Shown: positions 20,494-29,164 of the stretch, one piece after another
Layout: each line of letters starts with the position of its first letter
Numbering within the stretch: the first letter of the stretch is position 1
From: an uncultured Saprospiraceae bacterium
GTDB lineage: Bacteria; Bacteroidota; Bacteroidia; Chitinophagales; Saprospiraceae
Assembly (NCBI GenBank): GCA_938003955.1
Contig: CALKXE010000002.1
Location: forward strand, 41,296-105,295
DNA length: 64,000 nucleotides
Direction of reading: 5' to 3'
Program-made: the position numbers and the translations under genes
The notes under the pieces: generated by a model
Told to the model about the DNA's origin: nothing
Seen by the model: the letters and a program-made list of their open reading frames with translations, nothing else
Database searches by the model: none

Positions 20494-21783
20494 ATGAAAA
20501 GAGATAAGTCCCAAGCGTTGTTTGATGAAGCAAAAACATTATTTCCAGGTGGAGTTAATTCTCCCGTAAGAGCATTTAAGTCTGTTTCTGGTCCTCCATT
20601 GTTTATTAAAGAAGGAAAAGGTTGCCGATTCATAGATGAGGATGATAATACATATCTCGATTTTTGCTGTTCTTGGGGCCCACTTATAATGGGACACAAT
20701 AATGATAAAATCCGTAATGCAATAACAGAAACTGTTGCGAAAGGAACATCATTCGGTACGCCAACCAAGCTCGGAAATGAAATAGGAAAGCTGATTATTG
20801 AGAATCACAGATATCTTGAGAAAATTAGATTCGTAAGTTCAGGTACTGAGGCTGTAATGTCGGCAATCAGATTAGCTAGAGGTTATAGTGGTAAGAATAA
20901 AATTGTAAAATTTGAAGGATGCTATCACGGGCATGTGGATTCTCTGTTAGTAAAGGCAGGATCGGGACTAGCTACATTTGGAGAAAGCACTTCGGCTGGT
21001 ATTCCAAAAAGTTTTGTTGAAGAAACACTGGTTCTATCATTGAATGACTTAGTGGGCTTCGAAAAATTACTGGAAGCACAATCTGACGATATTGCAGCGG
21101 TGATCATAGAGCCCATCCCAGCAAATAATGGTCTTCTTTTACAAGATCAAAACTACCTAGTATGGTTAAGAACATTATGTGATAAATACGGCGTATTGTT
21201 AATATTTGATGAAGTTATCTCTGGATTCAGAGTCGGTTTCGAAGGGGCTTCAGGATATTACACTATCGAGCCAGACATTATTACATTTGGTAAGATCGTA
21301 GGAGGAGGAATGCCTGTAGGCGCATATGGAGGCCGAGCAGAGATAATGAGTCACGTAGCACCAGATGGACCGGTATACCAAGCGGGAACACTATCTGCTA
21401 ACCCTGTTGCAATGGCGGCAGGCATTGCTGTACTTAAGCAATTATTAAAACCTGGATTCTACGAGGGCATGGCAGAAAAGACAAAGAACTTCTGCGACAA
21501 ATTACAATCGCACATTGATGCCAAAGGACATAAAATGCATATGGTCCATATCGGCAGTATATTTTGGTTTGCACTATCTGATAAAAGGATAATAAGCGCA
21601 GACGAAATAGACCCAAGCACTATGGATATCTTCAGAAAGATGCACCATTATCTATTAGAAAACAATGTATACTTGGGACCAAGTGGATATGAAGTAGGTT
21701 TCATATCTGCAGCACATACTGAAGCTGATTTAGATGAAGCTGTAGTGAAAATCTGCAAGGCTATAGATTTAGCTTTTGCATAG
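20494..21783 (+). CDS. hemL: Glutamate-1-semialdehyde 2,1-aminomutase
   Basis: 429 residues, full length. Family motifs are clear: FPGGVNSPVRAFKSV, FVSSGTEAVMSAIRLARG, FEGCYHGHVDSLLVKAGSG, LLIFDEVISGFRVG, and the PLP lysine in ITFGKIVGGGMPVGAYGG. It converts glutamate-1-semialdehyde to 5-aminolevulinate in haem synthesis by the C5 pathway. A -7-like box TATCTTTG (20416-20423) lies 70 bases upstream with no clear -33. A sensor kinase gene begins 10 bases after its stop, so hemL and the kinase are probably cotranscribed. Confidence 0.95.
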   Translation: MKRDKSQALFDEAKTLFPGGVNSPVRAFKSVSGPPLFIKEGKGCRFIDEDDNTYLDFCCSWGPLIMGHNNDKIRNAITETVAKGTSFGTPTKLGNEIGKLIIENHRYLEKIRFVSSGTEAVMSAIRLARGYSGKNKIVKFEGCYHGHVDSLLVKAGSGLATFGESTSAGIPKSFVEETLVLSLNDLVGFEKLLEAQSDDIAAVIIEPIPANNGLLLQDQNYLVWLRTLCDKYGVLLIFDEVISGFRVGFEGASGYYTIEPDIITFGKIVGGGMPVGAYGGRAEIMSHVAPDGPVYQAGTLSANPVAMAAGIAVLKQLLKPGFYEGMAEKTKNFCDKLQSHIDAKGHKMHMVHIGSIFWFALSDKRIISADEIDPSTMDIFRKMHHYLLENNVYLGPSGYEVGFISAAHTEADLDEAVVKICKAIDLAFA

Positions 21784-21793
21784 TTAACAGAAA

Positions 21794-22774
21794 ATGAAAA
21801 AAAACAAACGTCTTCGAGTTCTTTCTTTCATAGTTATAGGCTATATGCTCATGGCTCTGCTATGGTGGGCTATACTACTGCATAGAAAGAACACTGAAGT
21901 CTTTGTCTTGAAGTCAGATTTACTGAAGGAACAGTTTATGAACACAGCTGGAGTCGCGAATGTAGATGTAACGACTATGCCTGAGTTCAAAGAATTAAAA
22001 TCTGAATACGAAAGACAGATGTACATGATCTTTGGTGAAGCCGTTGTATTCGGCATTACACTAATATTAGGTATTTACTTCATCAATAGAGCCTACGTGA
22101 GAGAACTTTCCGCTGCGGATAAACAAAAGAATTTCCTTTTGTCTATAACGCATGAACTTAAGTCTCCCCTAGCCTCTATCAATTTGATTTTGAGTACATT
22201 TATCAAGAGAGATTTACCTAGTGATAAAATCAAAGAGTTAAGTTCAGATGGACTAAAAGAAAGTACTCGTTTAGAAGAATTATTTAATAAAATACTAATA
22301 AGTACACGATTAGACCAAGCCTACCCTTTCAACTTTGAAAGTGTAAATATTTCTAATCTCATCTCTACCTGTGCTAATCGGTTCCAAAACCTGCATCCGG
22401 AAGCAAAATTGATTTATAATATTGAACCGGAAATAATTCATAGTGTTGATCAGGAAAGCATGGTTTCGGTTATTAAAAATCTTCTAGAAAATGCGCTTAA
22501 GTACAGCCCTGATGAGAAAGAAATAACTATTGATTTAAGAAGACCTGGAAATCAAACCATTATTGAGGTTTCAGATCATGGTATAGGTATACCAAAAGAA
22601 GAGAAGGCAAAAATATTTGATCAGTTCTACAGGATAGGAAGTGAAGACACTCGAGCTTCTCAGGGTACTGGATTAGGATTATATATAGTAAAGCAGATTG
22701 TGCATGCCCATGACGGAAGTATCAAAGTCAATAATAATGATGGATTGGGAACAAAACTCACCATCACATTGTAG
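21794..22774 (+). CDS. Sensor histidine kinase, two membrane helices
   Basis: 326 residues. Helices near residues 7-28 and 78-97 bracket a ~50-residue periplasmic sensor loop. The HisKA motif is FLLSITHELKSPLASI, the N box IKNLLENALKYSP, the G boxes VSDHGIGIPKEE and GTGLGLYIVKQI, so it should be an active kinase. It lies 10 bases after hemL and 79 bases before an OmpR-type regulator gene on the same strand, which is its likely partner. Its place next to hemL is odd for a kinase and may mean only shared transcription. Confidence 0.9.
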   Translation: MKKNKRLRVLSFIVIGYMLMALLWWAILLHRKNTEVFVLKSDLLKEQFMNTAGVANVDVTTMPEFKELKSEYERQMYMIFGEAVVFGITLILGIYFINRAYVRELSAADKQKNFLLSITHELKSPLASINLILSTFIKRDLPSDKIKELSSDGLKESTRLEELFNKILISTRLDQAYPFNFESVNISNLISTCANRFQNLHPEAKLIYNIEPEIIHSVDQESMVSVIKNLLENALKYSPDEKEITIDLRRPGNQTIIEVSDHGIGIPKEEKAKIFDQFYRIGSEDTRASQGTGLGLYIVKQIVHAHDGSIKVNNNDGLGTKLTITL

Positions 22775-22853
22775 TATATTGAGGAATCAATGTAGTGAAT
22801 AGGAACTGTTCATTAATCAGATAACACACCTAAGATAAACAGAAATTTAGATT

Positions 22854-23534
22854 ATGAGAATATTATTGGTAGAAGACGAAGTACAAATTAGAAAGCTCAT
22901 TAAAATGAACCTCGAGCTAGAAGGCTATGAGGTAGTATCTGTTGACAATGGAAGAAAAGCTATTGATATTATCGAAGGTCAACACTTCGATCTTATGATA
23001 TTGGATGTCATGTTACCTGAAGTAGATGGCTTCCAAATTTGTCAAAAAGTGAGATTGAATAATACAAAAGTCGGTATCATTATAGTTTCTGCCAAAGACA
23101 CAAGCCATGATAGAATTAGTGGTCTAAAGTATGGCGCAGATGATTATATGACCAAGCCATTCAATCTTGAAGAGCTCCTTCTTAGAGTAAGCAATCTACT
23201 TAAACGTAGTACAGAGGAATCTGTTAGTGATCTAGAATACTATGAGTTTGGAGAAAACAAAGTGAATTTTGTCACTTATGAAGCAGATGGAACTAAGGGC
23301 ACATTTAGACTTACTCAAAAAGAAGTTCTACTTTTAAAAATGCTTATAGAAAGAAAAAATGAAGTCGTTTCACGAAAAGAAATTCTTCAAAACGTTTGGG
23401 GTTATGATGTATATCCATCAACTAGAACCATTGATAACTTCATTCTTAACTTCAGGAAGTATTTTGAACTAGATCCAAGACATCCAGCATTTTTTCATTC
23501 CGTCAGAGGAGTTGGGTATAAGTTTGTAATATAA
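22854..23534 (+). CDS. Response regulator, OmpR/PhoB family
   Basis: 226 residues: receiver (VEDEVQIRKL, Asp in LMILDVMLPEVDGF, Lys in DYMTKPFNLEEL) plus winged helix (LTQKEVLLLKMLIERKNEVV, NVWGYDVYPSTRTIDNFILN, SVRGVGYKFVI). The output domain resembles the RprY/CpxR-like regulators of Bacteroidota. It follows the kinase gene and is its expected partner. Confidence 0.92.
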   Translation: MRILLVEDEVQIRKLIKMNLELEGYEVVSVDNGRKAIDIIEGQHFDLMILDVMLPEVDGFQICQKVRLNNTKVGIIIVSAKDTSHDRISGLKYGADDYMTKPFNLEELLLRVSNLLKRSTEESVSDLEYYEFGENKVNFVTYEADGTKGTFRLTQKEVLLLKMLIERKNEVVSRKEILQNVWGYDVYPSTRTIDNFILNFRKYFELDPRHPAFFHSVRGVGYKFVI

Positions 23535-23573
23535 GTTCCTTAAGTATTCATTCCTTTCAATAGACTATTCATC

Positions 23574-24182
23574 ATGAGAAGATCTACTTGTACTTTAGCT
23601 ATTGTTTTATTTTTGATTTGCATTAGCAATGCTCAAGAAATTTTCTATTCGCCCAACTATGCTTTCGACTGTTATGGTGAAGTCAAACTGCCTGAATCAA
23701 CTAAAATCCTCTATGTGTATGATGGAGTAGATCCAAATATAGAAACTAAGGAATTCATTGTAAAAGAAGCTACTGGAAAAACAAAATGGGTAAAGAAGAA
23801 AGCGGATAAAAACTGTCTTTCCGCAAACCCAGAAGATTGTCTTGTATGGTGTTTGGTGGAAGATAACGAATCCATAATTTACAACATTTTGATTGATACA
23901 TCTGCGACAACAGAATGGTATCCACAATCGTACACTATCAGAGAAAAAGGTAAGACTAAAAAAGTTCAAGTTCTCTGTAAAGATGAATTAACATTCGAGC
24001 TTTTAGATGCATTAAAAAACAAACTAATTTCATTAGATTATGATCTAAAGCCAAATAAAAAATACAAAAAACTGAGAGGTAAGTTTATGAGAGAATTCAA
24101 ACGATTTCAAGAAGACTATAATCTCCCAATCGGCAAATGGAATGTAGCTACAATGGAGCTCTTATACGACCTCAAGTCGTAA
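23574..24182 (+). CDS. Secreted protein with peptidoglycan-binding-like C-terminus
   Basis: 202 residues with a signal peptide (RRSTCTLAIVLFLICISNAQ). The middle contains four cysteines (KNCLSANPEDCLVWCL) that may pair in the periplasm. The last ~60 residues (LTFELLDALKNKLISLDYDL, then FKRFQEDYNLPIGKWN and VATMELL) have the shape of a PG_binding_1 module: two helices, an 'FQ..YNLP.G..' core and a closing helix. Cell-wall contact is therefore plausible but not proven; no catalytic domain is seen. It lies 39 bases after the response regulator gene and could be its target or simply cotranscribed. Confidence 0.65.
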   Translation: MRRSTCTLAIVLFLICISNAQEIFYSPNYAFDCYGEVKLPESTKILYVYDGVDPNIETKEFIVKEATGKTKWVKKKADKNCLSANPEDCLVWCLVEDNESIIYNILIDTSATTEWYPQSYTIREKGKTKKVQVLCKDELTFELLDALKNKLISLDYDLKPNKKYKKLRGKFMREFKRFQEDYNLPIGKWNVATMELLYDLKS

Positions 24183-24298
24183 CTGTTCTGACATTAAAAC
24201 ATTGAATTTAATCTTCATTATACAATAACAAACTTTCATTGCATTACAAATGCTTATCAGTTAAATAATTTGAGCTTCCTTTTTCAATAAGAATACCA

Positions 24299-24306
24299 TA
24301 CATTTG
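24299..24306 (+). promoter_or_regulatory. -7 box of the thioesterase gene
   Basis: TACATTTG fits the TAnnTTTG consensus and lies 18 bases before the ATG at 24325. An earlier in-frame TTG start (24304) falls inside this box, which is why 24325 is preferred. A TTG at 24270-24272 is 26 bases upstream, slightly too far for a standard -33. Confidence 0.55.
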
Positions 24307-24324
24307 ATTTATCAAATATCAACT

Positions 24325-24744
24325 ATGAAAGAACTAAGCAAGTTTCCAATAAAATTAGATATTCCAGTAAGATGGGCAGACATGGATGCATTCAAACATG
24401 TAAACAATGTCGTCTATTTGCAATGGGCAGAAATGGCCAGAATACAATATCTTACAACAAACATCACTGGTGATCTTAATAATATAAGCTTAGGTCCTAT
24501 ATTGGCTCGTCAAGATTGTAGATATATATTTCCAATCACCTTTCCTGACACAGTAAAAATTGGATGCCGTGTTTCAGAAATTCAAGAAGATAGATTGATA
24601 TTCGAAATCAAAATCTTTAGTGAGAAATACGACAAACTATGTGCGATCATCTACAATACTGTAATGGCATATGACTTTGTAAATCTTAGAAAAGCTGACA
24701 TTCCTGTGGATTGGGTTATGAAGATCCAGGATATTGAAGAGTAA
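24325..24744 (+). CDS. Acyl-CoA thioesterase, hotdog fold (YbgC/FadM-like 4HBT)
   Basis: 139 residues from MKELSKFPIKLDIPVRW. The catalytic-site segment VRWADMDAFKHVNNVVYLQWAE is split here as VRWADMDAF and HVNNVVYLQWAE; the Asp of WADMD and the His-Val-Asn-Asn stretch are the 4HBT signature. The protein should hydrolyse an acyl-CoA or acyl-ACP in the cytosol; chain preference is unknown. It has its own -7 box and a convergent neighbour. Confidence 0.85.
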   Translation: MKELSKFPIKLDIPVRWADMDAFKHVNNVVYLQWAEMARIQYLTTNITGDLNNISLGPILARQDCRYIFPITFPDTVKIGCRVSEIQEDRLIFEIKIFSEKYDKLCAIIYNTVMAYDFVNLRKADIPVDWVMKIQDIEE

Positions 24745-24795
24745 ATTGAATTATCTATAGATTATTAATTAAGGCTAAATTCTCTAACATATAAG

Positions 24796-26001
24796 CTAGC
24801 CTAATCTGCCTGCAATGTAGCCTGTCGTCCATGCTGATTGGAAGTTATATCCACCAGTAATGCCATCGACATCCGTCAACTCTCCAGCGAAATACAGATT
24901 GGGGTACTCTCGGCTTGCCATTGTTTTGAAATTAATAGACTCTAAACTTATTCCTCCGCAAGTGACAAATTCCTCTTTGAATGTTGTTTTGCCTTTGACT
25001 TGATATACGTCATTGGTCAAAATATTAATTAATCGATTGATTCCTTTTTTACCAATCTCGTTCCATTTTGCTCTCTGAGAAAGGCCACTTCTATCTATGA
25101 GAAAGTGCCACAGTCTTTCAGGAAGTAGATATGGTCGATAGTTCGCTAAGATCTTGTTGGATTCCGTTATTGTTATTTCACGGATCACCTCTGCTACTTT
25201 TTCATTATTCACTTCATTCACCCAATTGACCTGTACTTTGAATTGATAATCAGACTCACTCAAAATCCGAGCACCAAAAGCGGACAACTTCAATATTGCT
25301 GGACCACTCATCCCCCAATGTGTGATAAGTAATGGCCCATCGCCTTTGAGCTTTGTTCCTTGGATATTGGTAAGTGCTTCCTTTACTACTATACCCATGA
25401 GCTCTGTAATATTCTCGCCAGGCATGTTGAAAGTAAATAACGAAGGAACAGGATCTTCTATTTGCATATTAATATCCTCTAACCACTTCATACCTTTCCT
25501 CATCGGTGTTCCTCCAGTTGCGACTACTACTTTATCAAAAGTTTTCTGCCAGTCCCCAAAATCTAATTCAATAAGATCACCCGAAGGGTTTATCGCTTTC
25601 ACACCACTACTTACATTGATACTAATGCCTAATCTCTTACTCTCTGACAAGAAACAATCTATAATCGTCTGCGAATCTTGAGAAACTGGAAACACACATC
25701 CATCATCTTGAGTAACCAGTGCAACACCCCTACTCTCAAACCAATCCATGGTATGCTGGGTACTAAATTCGTAGAAAGCTTTTCTGAGCTTCTTCTCACC
25801 TCTTGGATATGCCTTAGCTAGTACTTTTATATCTGTCTCACCATTTGTTACATTACACCTTCCTCCTCCAGATATTTTCACCTTCGAGAGTAGATTTTTC
25901 GACTTCTCATATATCGTCACCTCTGCACCAGGATGATGCTCTTTAACTGACAATGCTGCAAAAAAACCAGCTGCTCCGCCTCCGATAATGGCTACTTTCA
26001 T
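24796..26001 (-). CDS. FAD-dependent oxidoreductase, YhiN/HI0933 family
   Basis: 401 residues. The dinucleotide-binding motif is VAIIGGGAAGFFAAL, followed by the family mark KVKISGGGRCNVTN and a second glycine motif KVVVATGGTPMRKGM. The C-terminus has GGISLESINFKTMASR and LYFAGELTDVDGITGGYN, where FAD is held. The family is widespread and soluble; the reaction is unknown, with roles suggested in tRNA or redox metabolism not settled. It is a single gene. Confidence 0.9.
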   Translation of the reverse strand: MKVAIIGGGAAGFFAALSVKEHHPGAEVTIYEKSKNLLSKVKISGGGRCNVTNGETDIKVLAKAYPRGEKKLRKAFYEFSTQHTMDWFESRGVALVTQDDGCVFPVSQDSQTIIDCFLSESKRLGISINVSSGVKAINPSGDLIELDFGDWQKTFDKVVVATGGTPMRKGMKWLEDINMQIEDPVPSLFTFNMPGENITELMGIVVKEALTNIQGTKLKGDGPLLITHWGMSGPAILKLSAFGARILSESDYQFKVQVNWVNEVNNEKVAEVIREITITESNKILANYRPYLLPERLWHFLIDRSGLSQRAKWNEIGKKGINRLINILTNDVYQVKGKTTFKEEFVTCGGISLESINFKTMASREYPNLYFAGELTDVDGITGGYNFQSAWTTGYIAGRLG

Positions 26002-26063
26002 TTATACGAATTATTGAATTATAGAATTATAGAATCTAAAGAACATCAACAGATAATTTACTC

Positions 26064-26873
26064 TCACTCTATCAAGCTGTACTCATCTGTTAGAGCTATG
26101 GAAAACTCATCTCTCAAGTCCATAAAATCAATATTTCTAAGTAAACCCTCTCCTATTTGTTTCCCTAGCCCCGTTTCTTGATTATAATCAGAGAAAATCC
26201 ACTTTGTTGACATAGGTACAGCATCCACTTGTTTATAATCTTCGTACGTAATTGCGTGTGCATGCTTCTCTGCCTCTTCAATAGATGTGCCCCCTCCAGT
26301 TACAATATATCCAATATGCTCGACTAGGTTTGATTCTGGATTAGAATGTACAATATACCAATCATTAGAAGAATCTCCTGTCCCATCCTCAAAAGTCAAC
26401 TTACTTCTATTGGTTTGTTTATTATCAATTTCCATAGATGAAAGCTTCTCCCATTTCGTGCCTGGGTCACTAAATTTATAAGGAGCCATAAAGAAGTAAT
26501 GGTATGTATATATTCCAGCTTTCTCATTCGCCCAATCTGATTTATCTGCATTGGTGTAAGTCTTACCATCTATCATTATGGTAGATATCCCATTTTGCTT
26601 GTCAACTCTTATCGATGATGAATTGGGAGTAGTAAATATTTTCATTAAGCTCTTACTCTTTCCAAAAGTCATATCTAAATTGAAGCAAATCATTTCATTA
26701 TTATAGACTGAGTTTTTCTCATGAGCAAATTCCATGTCCGCCACAAAAGAAGGATGATTAGATTCATTGACCACGTTAGAGATCTCATTTACATTATTGA
26801 TCTTAGTCTTTTGTTCTTTGCATGAGATAAGCAATAAAATGCAACCGATAAAATACAGACTTGAAATTTTCAT
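26064..26873 (-). CDS. Lipoprotein of unknown function
   Basis: 269 residues from MKISSLYFIGCILLLISCKE, whose lipobox LISC marks a lipoprotein; an ATG nine codons earlier would spoil the signal. The rest is beta-rich with motifs DMTFGKSKSLMKIFTTPNSS, GISTIMIDGKTYTN, YHYFFMAPYKFSDPGTKWE. This looks like the DUF6503-type heat-shock/outer-membrane lipoproteins of Bacteroidota, but I am not sure of the family. No catalytic residues are visible. It lies between a flavoprotein gene and dnaA, without evidence of a shared role. Confidence 0.65.
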   Translation of the reverse strand: MKISSLYFIGCILLLISCKEQKTKINNVNEISNVVNESNHPSFVADMEFAHEKNSVYNNEMICFNLDMTFGKSKSLMKIFTTPNSSSIRVDKQNGISTIMIDGKTYTNADKSDWANEKAGIYTYHYFFMAPYKFSDPGTKWEKLSSMEIDNKQTNRSKLTFEDGTGDSSNDWYIVHSNPESNLVEHIGYIVTGGGTSIEEAEKHAHAITYEDYKQVDAVPMSTKWIFSDYNQETGLGKQIGEGLLRNIDFMDLRDEFSIALTDEYSLIE

Positions 26874-26970
26874 AGACTTAAAATTTTTACTAGGGCACAA
26901 AGAAAGGTAATTAGATATTGGTCATCATAAATAATTAGCTATAATGTCATAAGTATTTCAAAAGGCAAAC

Positions 26971-26999
26971 AAAAAGAGCCGCAAAAATGCGGCTCTTTT
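26971..26999 (-). terminator. Bidirectional intrinsic terminator after dnaA
   Basis: AAAAGAGCCGCA / TGCGGCTCTTTT around a short A-rich loop, a strong GC stem with T runs on both strands. It lies 36 bases past the dnaA stop and also blocks read-through from the plus side. Confidence 0.9.
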
Positions 27000-27034
27000 A
27001 TTTTAGGTGTTTGTTTAAGTTAGTTTTCTATGTC

Positions 27035-28438
27035 CTAGTGCAGATTTAACTGAACTTGTTTTTCCAGTTCTATCACCTTATCCTTAAAGACTAAGTCAGT
27101 ATCCATAAGATCCTGTACTGCCTTAACGGAATATAGTACAGTTGTATGATCTCTTCCTCCAAAGTTAGCTCCAATATCTTTTAAGGTATTGGTAGTAAAC
27201 GTTTTTGCTAGATACATAGACAATTGTCTTGCGATTACTATGTCTCTCTTTCTTGTTTTACTATGAAGCTTTTCTACAGGTACTTTGAAATATTCTGCAA
27301 CTAAGAGTTTGATGTTCTCTACTGTGATCTCCTTGTTGTCTTGACTTATAAATTGATTGACTACATCTTTTGCAAGCTGCAGATCTATCTCCTTTTTATT
27401 AAGCGTCGACTGTGCAACAAGTGTTATGATTACACCTTCTATCTCTCGAATATTGTTTTTTATATTGAAACAAATATATTCTTGAATTTCTTCAGAAAGT
27501 TCTAATCCTTCTTTTGCCATTTTAACTGACAAAATTTCTCTTCTTGTTTTATAATCTGGTGTTGCAAGATCAGCAGCTAATCCCCATTTGAATCTACTAA
27601 TCAATCTATCCTCTACACCTTCTATATCTTTTGGAGGTCTATCAGATGTTAATATTATCTGTTTCCCGTTATGATGCAACTGACTAAATATATTAAAAAA
27701 CACTTCTTGGGTTTTTGCTCTACCCGATAAGAAATGAATATCATCAACGATTAAAGTATCTACCATCTGATAGAAATTCATAAAATCATTAACGGCATTA
27801 TTTTTAATTGCTTGCACTACCTGATTCGTAAACCTTTCTACTGTAACATAGATTACTTGCTTTTCGGGATCCTGAGCTAATACCTCTGCACCTATGGCAT
27901 TCGCCAAGTGTGTCTTACCTAATCCTACATCACCATATATAAACAATGGATTAAAAGCTGTACCTCCAGGATTTCCAGCAATGGCTTTACCAGCGGTTGC
28001 TGCTAAACGATTGCAATCTCCTATTACGTAAGTATCAAAAGTATAATTTGCGTTTAATTGAGGATCGATTTTCATCCTCTTGATTCCAGGAATCACAAAC
28101 GGATTCTTAATCTGGTCAGTAGAAAACTTCTTAGGAAAGTCGCCATTGCCTGCGAGACTAGTATTCTTTCCTATCCTTCTATGGTTGTCAACAAGTATCT
28201 GATATTCTAGTCGAGCGTTATCTCCGATGGTTGCTTTCAGCGCTTTTCTAAGTACACTAACATAGTTCTCTTCTATCCATTCATAGACGAACTTGTTGGG
28301 CACTTGAATAGTCAACGCTTCAGAAGTCAACCTAACCGCTTTTGTGGGCCCAAACCAGGCTTTAAAAGCTTCTTGAGTTAATTCTCGCCGTACAATATTC
28401 AGGCATTTATTCCACACTTCAGTATGGTCATACGTCAT
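27035..28438 (-). CDS. dnaA: Chromosomal replication initiator protein DnaA
   Basis: 467 residues from MTYDHTEVWNKCLNIV, the usual DnaA start; an ATG seven codons earlier (28459) is possible, but a -7 box ends right next to it. Domain I is HTEVWNKCLNIVRREL..AFKAWFGP. The AAA+ core has Walker A GDVGLGKTHLANAIG, Walker B LIVDDIHFLSG, sensor ILTSDRPPKDIE and the Arg finger region RLISRFKWGL. Domain IV, which binds the DnaA box, has RQLSMYLAKTF and GANFGGRDHTTVLYS. It opens the replication origin. One DnaA-box-like site lies in its promoter, which suggests autoregulation. Confidence 0.97.
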   Translation of the reverse strand: MTYDHTEVWNKCLNIVRRELTQEAFKAWFGPTKAVRLTSEALTIQVPNKFVYEWIEENYVSVLRKALKATIGDNARLEYQILVDNHRRIGKNTSLAGNGDFPKKFSTDQIKNPFVIPGIKRMKIDPQLNANYTFDTYVIGDCNRLAATAGKAIAGNPGGTAFNPLFIYGDVGLGKTHLANAIGAEVLAQDPEKQVIYVTVERFTNQVVQAIKNNAVNDFMNFYQMVDTLIVDDIHFLSGRAKTQEVFFNIFSQLHHNGKQIILTSDRPPKDIEGVEDRLISRFKWGLAADLATPDYKTRREILSVKMAKEGLELSEEIQEYICFNIKNNIREIEGVIITLVAQSTLNKKEIDLQLAKDVVNQFISQDNKEITVENIKLLVAEYFKVPVEKLHSKTRKRDIVIARQLSMYLAKTFTTNTLKDIGANFGGRDHTTVLYSVKAVQDLMDTDLVFKDKVIELEKQVQLNLH

Positions 28439-28460
28439 GTCCTGTATTTTCTTTATCATT

Positions 28461-28482
28461 CAAAAATATGCTCTTATCTACA
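28461..28482 (-). promoter_or_regulatory. dnaA promoter with an overlapping DnaA box
   Basis: On the minus strand TATTTTTG (28461-28468) fits the -7 consensus and lies about 22 bases before the ATG at 28438. TTATCTACA (28474-28482, plus strand) differs from the DnaA box consensus TTATCCACA at one position. No -33 TTG is at standard distance. Confidence 0.5.
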
Positions 28483-29164
28483 AGGTTGGTTGCAGATCGA
28501 AACGATCTAATATTAAAGAATCGGTTTAGCTGATAAAATGTTAGATATTATAACACTCAAATCAGATTCCGAAACCAAATGATTAACATTTCTGTAAATC
28601 AGTCGAATGCGAGATCTAAAACTAAAATCGGGTTTTTAAATCCTTCATATCAAGATCGGCTCTTTTGGGAAGGTCAAAAATGAGTAAAATATTTCATCAA
28701 TGCATACTTCAAAACATATATTTTTTAAGCACATACGTGGTGTCGTAATATATTGTAAGCCAATCCGATACAGATAGAAATTTTAAAATATTTCTTTCCT
28801 CAATATCAGCCAATTATGTATTATTTTTTTCAACAGCTCATAAAGAATTGAGAATTGCAGAGTTATAAATATACTTAGAAATATTTGTAAATAGATTAGA
28901 AAATAGTCGTATAAAATAAATATTCTCTTAAGAAAGGACCAAGAAATGCCTTTTAGCATGAAACAAATCTACAATACTTAGAAATTAAATGACTGATTCC
29001 TGAGAGAAACAGATAAATGACTCCATAAAATAGCGCAACGATAATTAACATTTCCATAATAAAGTAGGTTTTGTAACCTAACTAATGAACTTAGATTCTG
29101 TTCAAATCAAAATAGATTAAATTACAAAAAGAAATATTCGGAAAGTATATTAAGCGTTTAACTT
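28483..29164. other. Gene-poor region upstream of dnaA
   Basis: About 680 AT-rich bases. I find no further DnaA boxes, no 13-mer-like repeats and no AT-cluster that would mark oriC. It holds one small membrane-protein frame (28953-29057) after ccmC, listed separately. Confidence 0.5.
28953..29057 (-). CDS. Possible tiny membrane protein downstream of ccmC (CcmD position)
   Basis: 34 residues beginning MEMLIIVALFYGVIYLFL: one hydrophobic helix and a short basic tail with two cysteines. In many Bacteroidota a short one-helix CcmD-like protein is encoded after ccmC on the same strand; this frame has the right place (108 bases past ccmC) and shape but no recognisable CcmD sequence. It could be chance in AT-rich DNA. 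Confidence 0.3.
   Translation of the reverse strand: MEMLIIVALFYGVIYLFLSGISHLISKYCRFVSC

Noticed and set aside
28483..29164. Possible replication origin next to dnaA
   Set aside because: Only one DnaA-box-like site, which belongs to the dnaA promoter; no box cluster or AT-rich 13-mers.
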